DNA of 64,000 nt from positions 2,294,001 to 2,358,000 of the forward strand of contig NZ_CP014342.1 of assembly GCF_001618685.1 (NCBI RefSeq), written 5' to 3'. Origin of the DNA: Geobacillus subterraneus. GTDB taxonomy: Bacteria; Bacillota; Bacilli; Bacillales; Anoxybacillaceae. Positions 63,108 through 64,000 of the stretch are shown piece after piece; within the stretch, counting starts at the first letter, position 1, and each line of letters starts with the position of its first letter. Made by a program: the position numbers and the translations under genes. The notes beneath the pieces were generated by a model. That model was not told the origin of the DNA and did not search any database. It saw only the letters and a program-made list of their open reading frames with translations.

Positions 63108-64000
63108 CTACCGTTGTTCACCGATCACTACGCGCAGCACATTCGGGCGGTTCGGGAACGTTTTTGTCCCAGCTCCATATCCGATGGCAGTTACTTTCAT
63201 CGACGGGAGCGGGCCAAAGCGCTCCGCCAGCACGGAAACAATCGCTGCCCCTGTCGGTGTCGTCAACTCGCCTTTCACCGCCGACTGTTCAATCGGGACG
63301 CCTTTTAACAGTTCGAGCGTCGCCGGAGCCGGCACCGGGTATTCGCCATGTGCGATATGAACCGTACCCGACCCGACGGGAATCGGAGACGACTGAATCG
63401 ACACCGCCCCTAACTGATGGATGAGAATCGCCGTTCCGACAATATCAATGATCGAATCGACGGCTCCGACTTCATGAAAATGAACATCATCCAATGGAAC
63501 GTGATGAATCCGTCCTTCTGCCTCGCCGATGCGGCGGAAAATCGCCAACGCCGTTTCTTTGACTTCCGCAGCTAACTCAGACGCTTCAATCATCCCCGCA
63601 ATTTCTTTGTATGACCGGTGATGGTGGCCGTGCCCATGATGATGATCGCTGCCGCCATGAGTGTGTGCGAGATGACGGCCATCGCCGTGATCATGTTCGT
63701 GATGATGGTGATGATTGTCATCATGACCGTGCCCGTGATGATGATGGTGTCCGTCATCATGAGCGTGCTCGTGATGGTGGTCACGATGATCATGGCCGGA
63801 GTGATGTCGATGATGGTCATCATGCTTGAGGACAACATCAAACTTTGTGCACGTAATGCCGTTTTTGACGATCTTCCGCCATGTTAACGTGTATTCCTCT
63901 TCCAACGGGAGTTTCTTTAATTCTGCTTCGAGCAGCTTCGGGTCGGCGCCGGCATCGATGAGCGCGCCGATCACCATATCTCCGCTGATTCCCGAGAAAC
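63108..64000 (-). CDS. larC1: LarC N-terminal domain (LarC1), partial at window edge
   Basis: The frame runs out of the window at 64000 with FSGISGDMVIGALIDAGADP, the usual LarC start region, so only a few residues are missing. After about residue 60 there is a very long histidine- and aspartate-rich insert (about 70 residues, roughly 63610-63830), then the conserved HHVPLDDVHFHEVGAVDSIIDIVG, GSGTVHIAHGEYPVPAPAT and GAGTKTFPNRPNVLRVVIGE. LarC works with LarB and LarE on a nickel-containing cofactor. The His-rich part probably stores or hands over nickel. The stop is at 63108, with larC2 following. Confidence 0.85.
   Translation of the reverse strand, partial: FSGISGDMVIGALIDAGADPKLLEAELKKLPLEEEYTLTWRKIVKNGITCTKFDVVLKHDDHHRHHSGHDHRDHHHEHAHDDGHHHHHGHGHDDNHHHHHEHDHGDGRHLAHTHGGSDHHHGHGHHHRSYKEIAGMIEASELAAEVKETALAIFRRIGEAEGRIHHVPLDDVHFHEVGAVDSIIDIVGTAILIHQLGAVSIQSSPIPVGSGTVHIAHGEYPVPAPATLELLKGVPIEQSAVKGELTTPTGAAIVSVLAERFGPLPSMKVTAIGYGAGTKTFPNRPNVLRVVIGEQR

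Noticed and set aside
63082-63125. Programmed -1 frameshift joining larC1 and larC2
   Set aside because: No slippery heptamer is evident at the larC1 stop, and larC2 has its own strong ribosome site and ATG. Kept as a test in the findings rather than a claim.
63618-63887. Plus-strand ORF rich in Met and Val (MMVAVPMMMI...)
   Set aside because: It is the antisense of the His-rich codons of larC1, since CAT/CAC read backwards give ATG/GTG. There is no ribosome site.
1-64000. CRISPR arrays, tRNA or rRNA genes
   Set aside because: No regularly spaced repeats and no cloverleaf or rRNA-like sequence was seen in reading through the window. A tRNAscan or CRISPR finder run was not possible.

Overview
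The window looks like chromosome from a thermophilic, spore-forming Geobacillus-type bacterium, close to G. stearothermophilus or G. kaustophilus. Gene order in several blocks matches Bacillus subtilis: dapH, darB, abbA, ykuI, fadH, ykuE, ykyB; then ptsGHI with glcT; then ykvT and ykvS. Codon use is GC-rich. Spore germination, spore protease and cortex-hydrolase genes are present. The mobile elements are of kinds common in Geobacillus: a group IIC intron, tnpB-only IS605-type elements and an IS110-family element.

Layout. 1-6 kb: the 5' end of a group IIC intron sits behind the dapH terminator, followed by the lysine, AbrB-antirepressor and EAL-protein block. 6-10.3 kb: a tight operon encodes a REC-GGDEF-REC diguanylate cyclase, a HEAT-repeat membrane protein and a processive glycosyltransferase that carries a frameshift. 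10.5-12 kb: first tnpB element. 12-15.5 kb: DUF1906 protein, CorA, an IDEAL-domain protein and PatA. 15.7-24 kb: an acyl-CoA catabolism cluster with its own TetR regulator and a perfect 18-bp palindrome at its promoter. 24-25.5 kb: second tnpB element. 25.5-28.4 kb: an SDR gene and an IS110-family element. 28.5-35 kb: odhAB and a chemoreceptor. 36.8-42 kb: ptsG-ptsH-ptsI under GlcT antitermination. 42-49.5 kb: mixed metabolic and sporulation genes. 49.5-52.4 kb: the queCDEF operon under a preQ1-I riboswitch. 52.4-56.1 kb: a gerA-gerC-gerB germinant receptor. 56-64 kb: a chemoreceptor, a YkvI-like permease, a YtkA-like lipoprotein, clpE under CtsR, and a split larC cut by the window edge.

The strongest unusual finding is in queF. 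The reading frame stops directly after the codon for the catalytic cysteine and resumes 304 nt later in exactly the expected sequence. The 304 nt have the signature of a self-splicing group I intron: a P1 helix with a U-G pair at the 5' splice site, P4/P6-like and P7-like conserved blocks, a perfect P9 hairpin and a terminal G. Precise removal restores a 165-residue QueF. The same operon therefore carries two RNA devices, a preQ1-I riboswitch in its leader and a ribozyme in its last gene.

The genes work together in a few modules: c-di-GMP signalling and probable polysaccharide export (8-10 kb and YkuI), fatty-acid or branched-chain acid oxidation feeding the TCA cycle (18-26 kb and odhAB), glucose uptake with carbon-catabolite control (PTS and a candidate cre site), queuosine precursor synthesis, and sporulation or germination.
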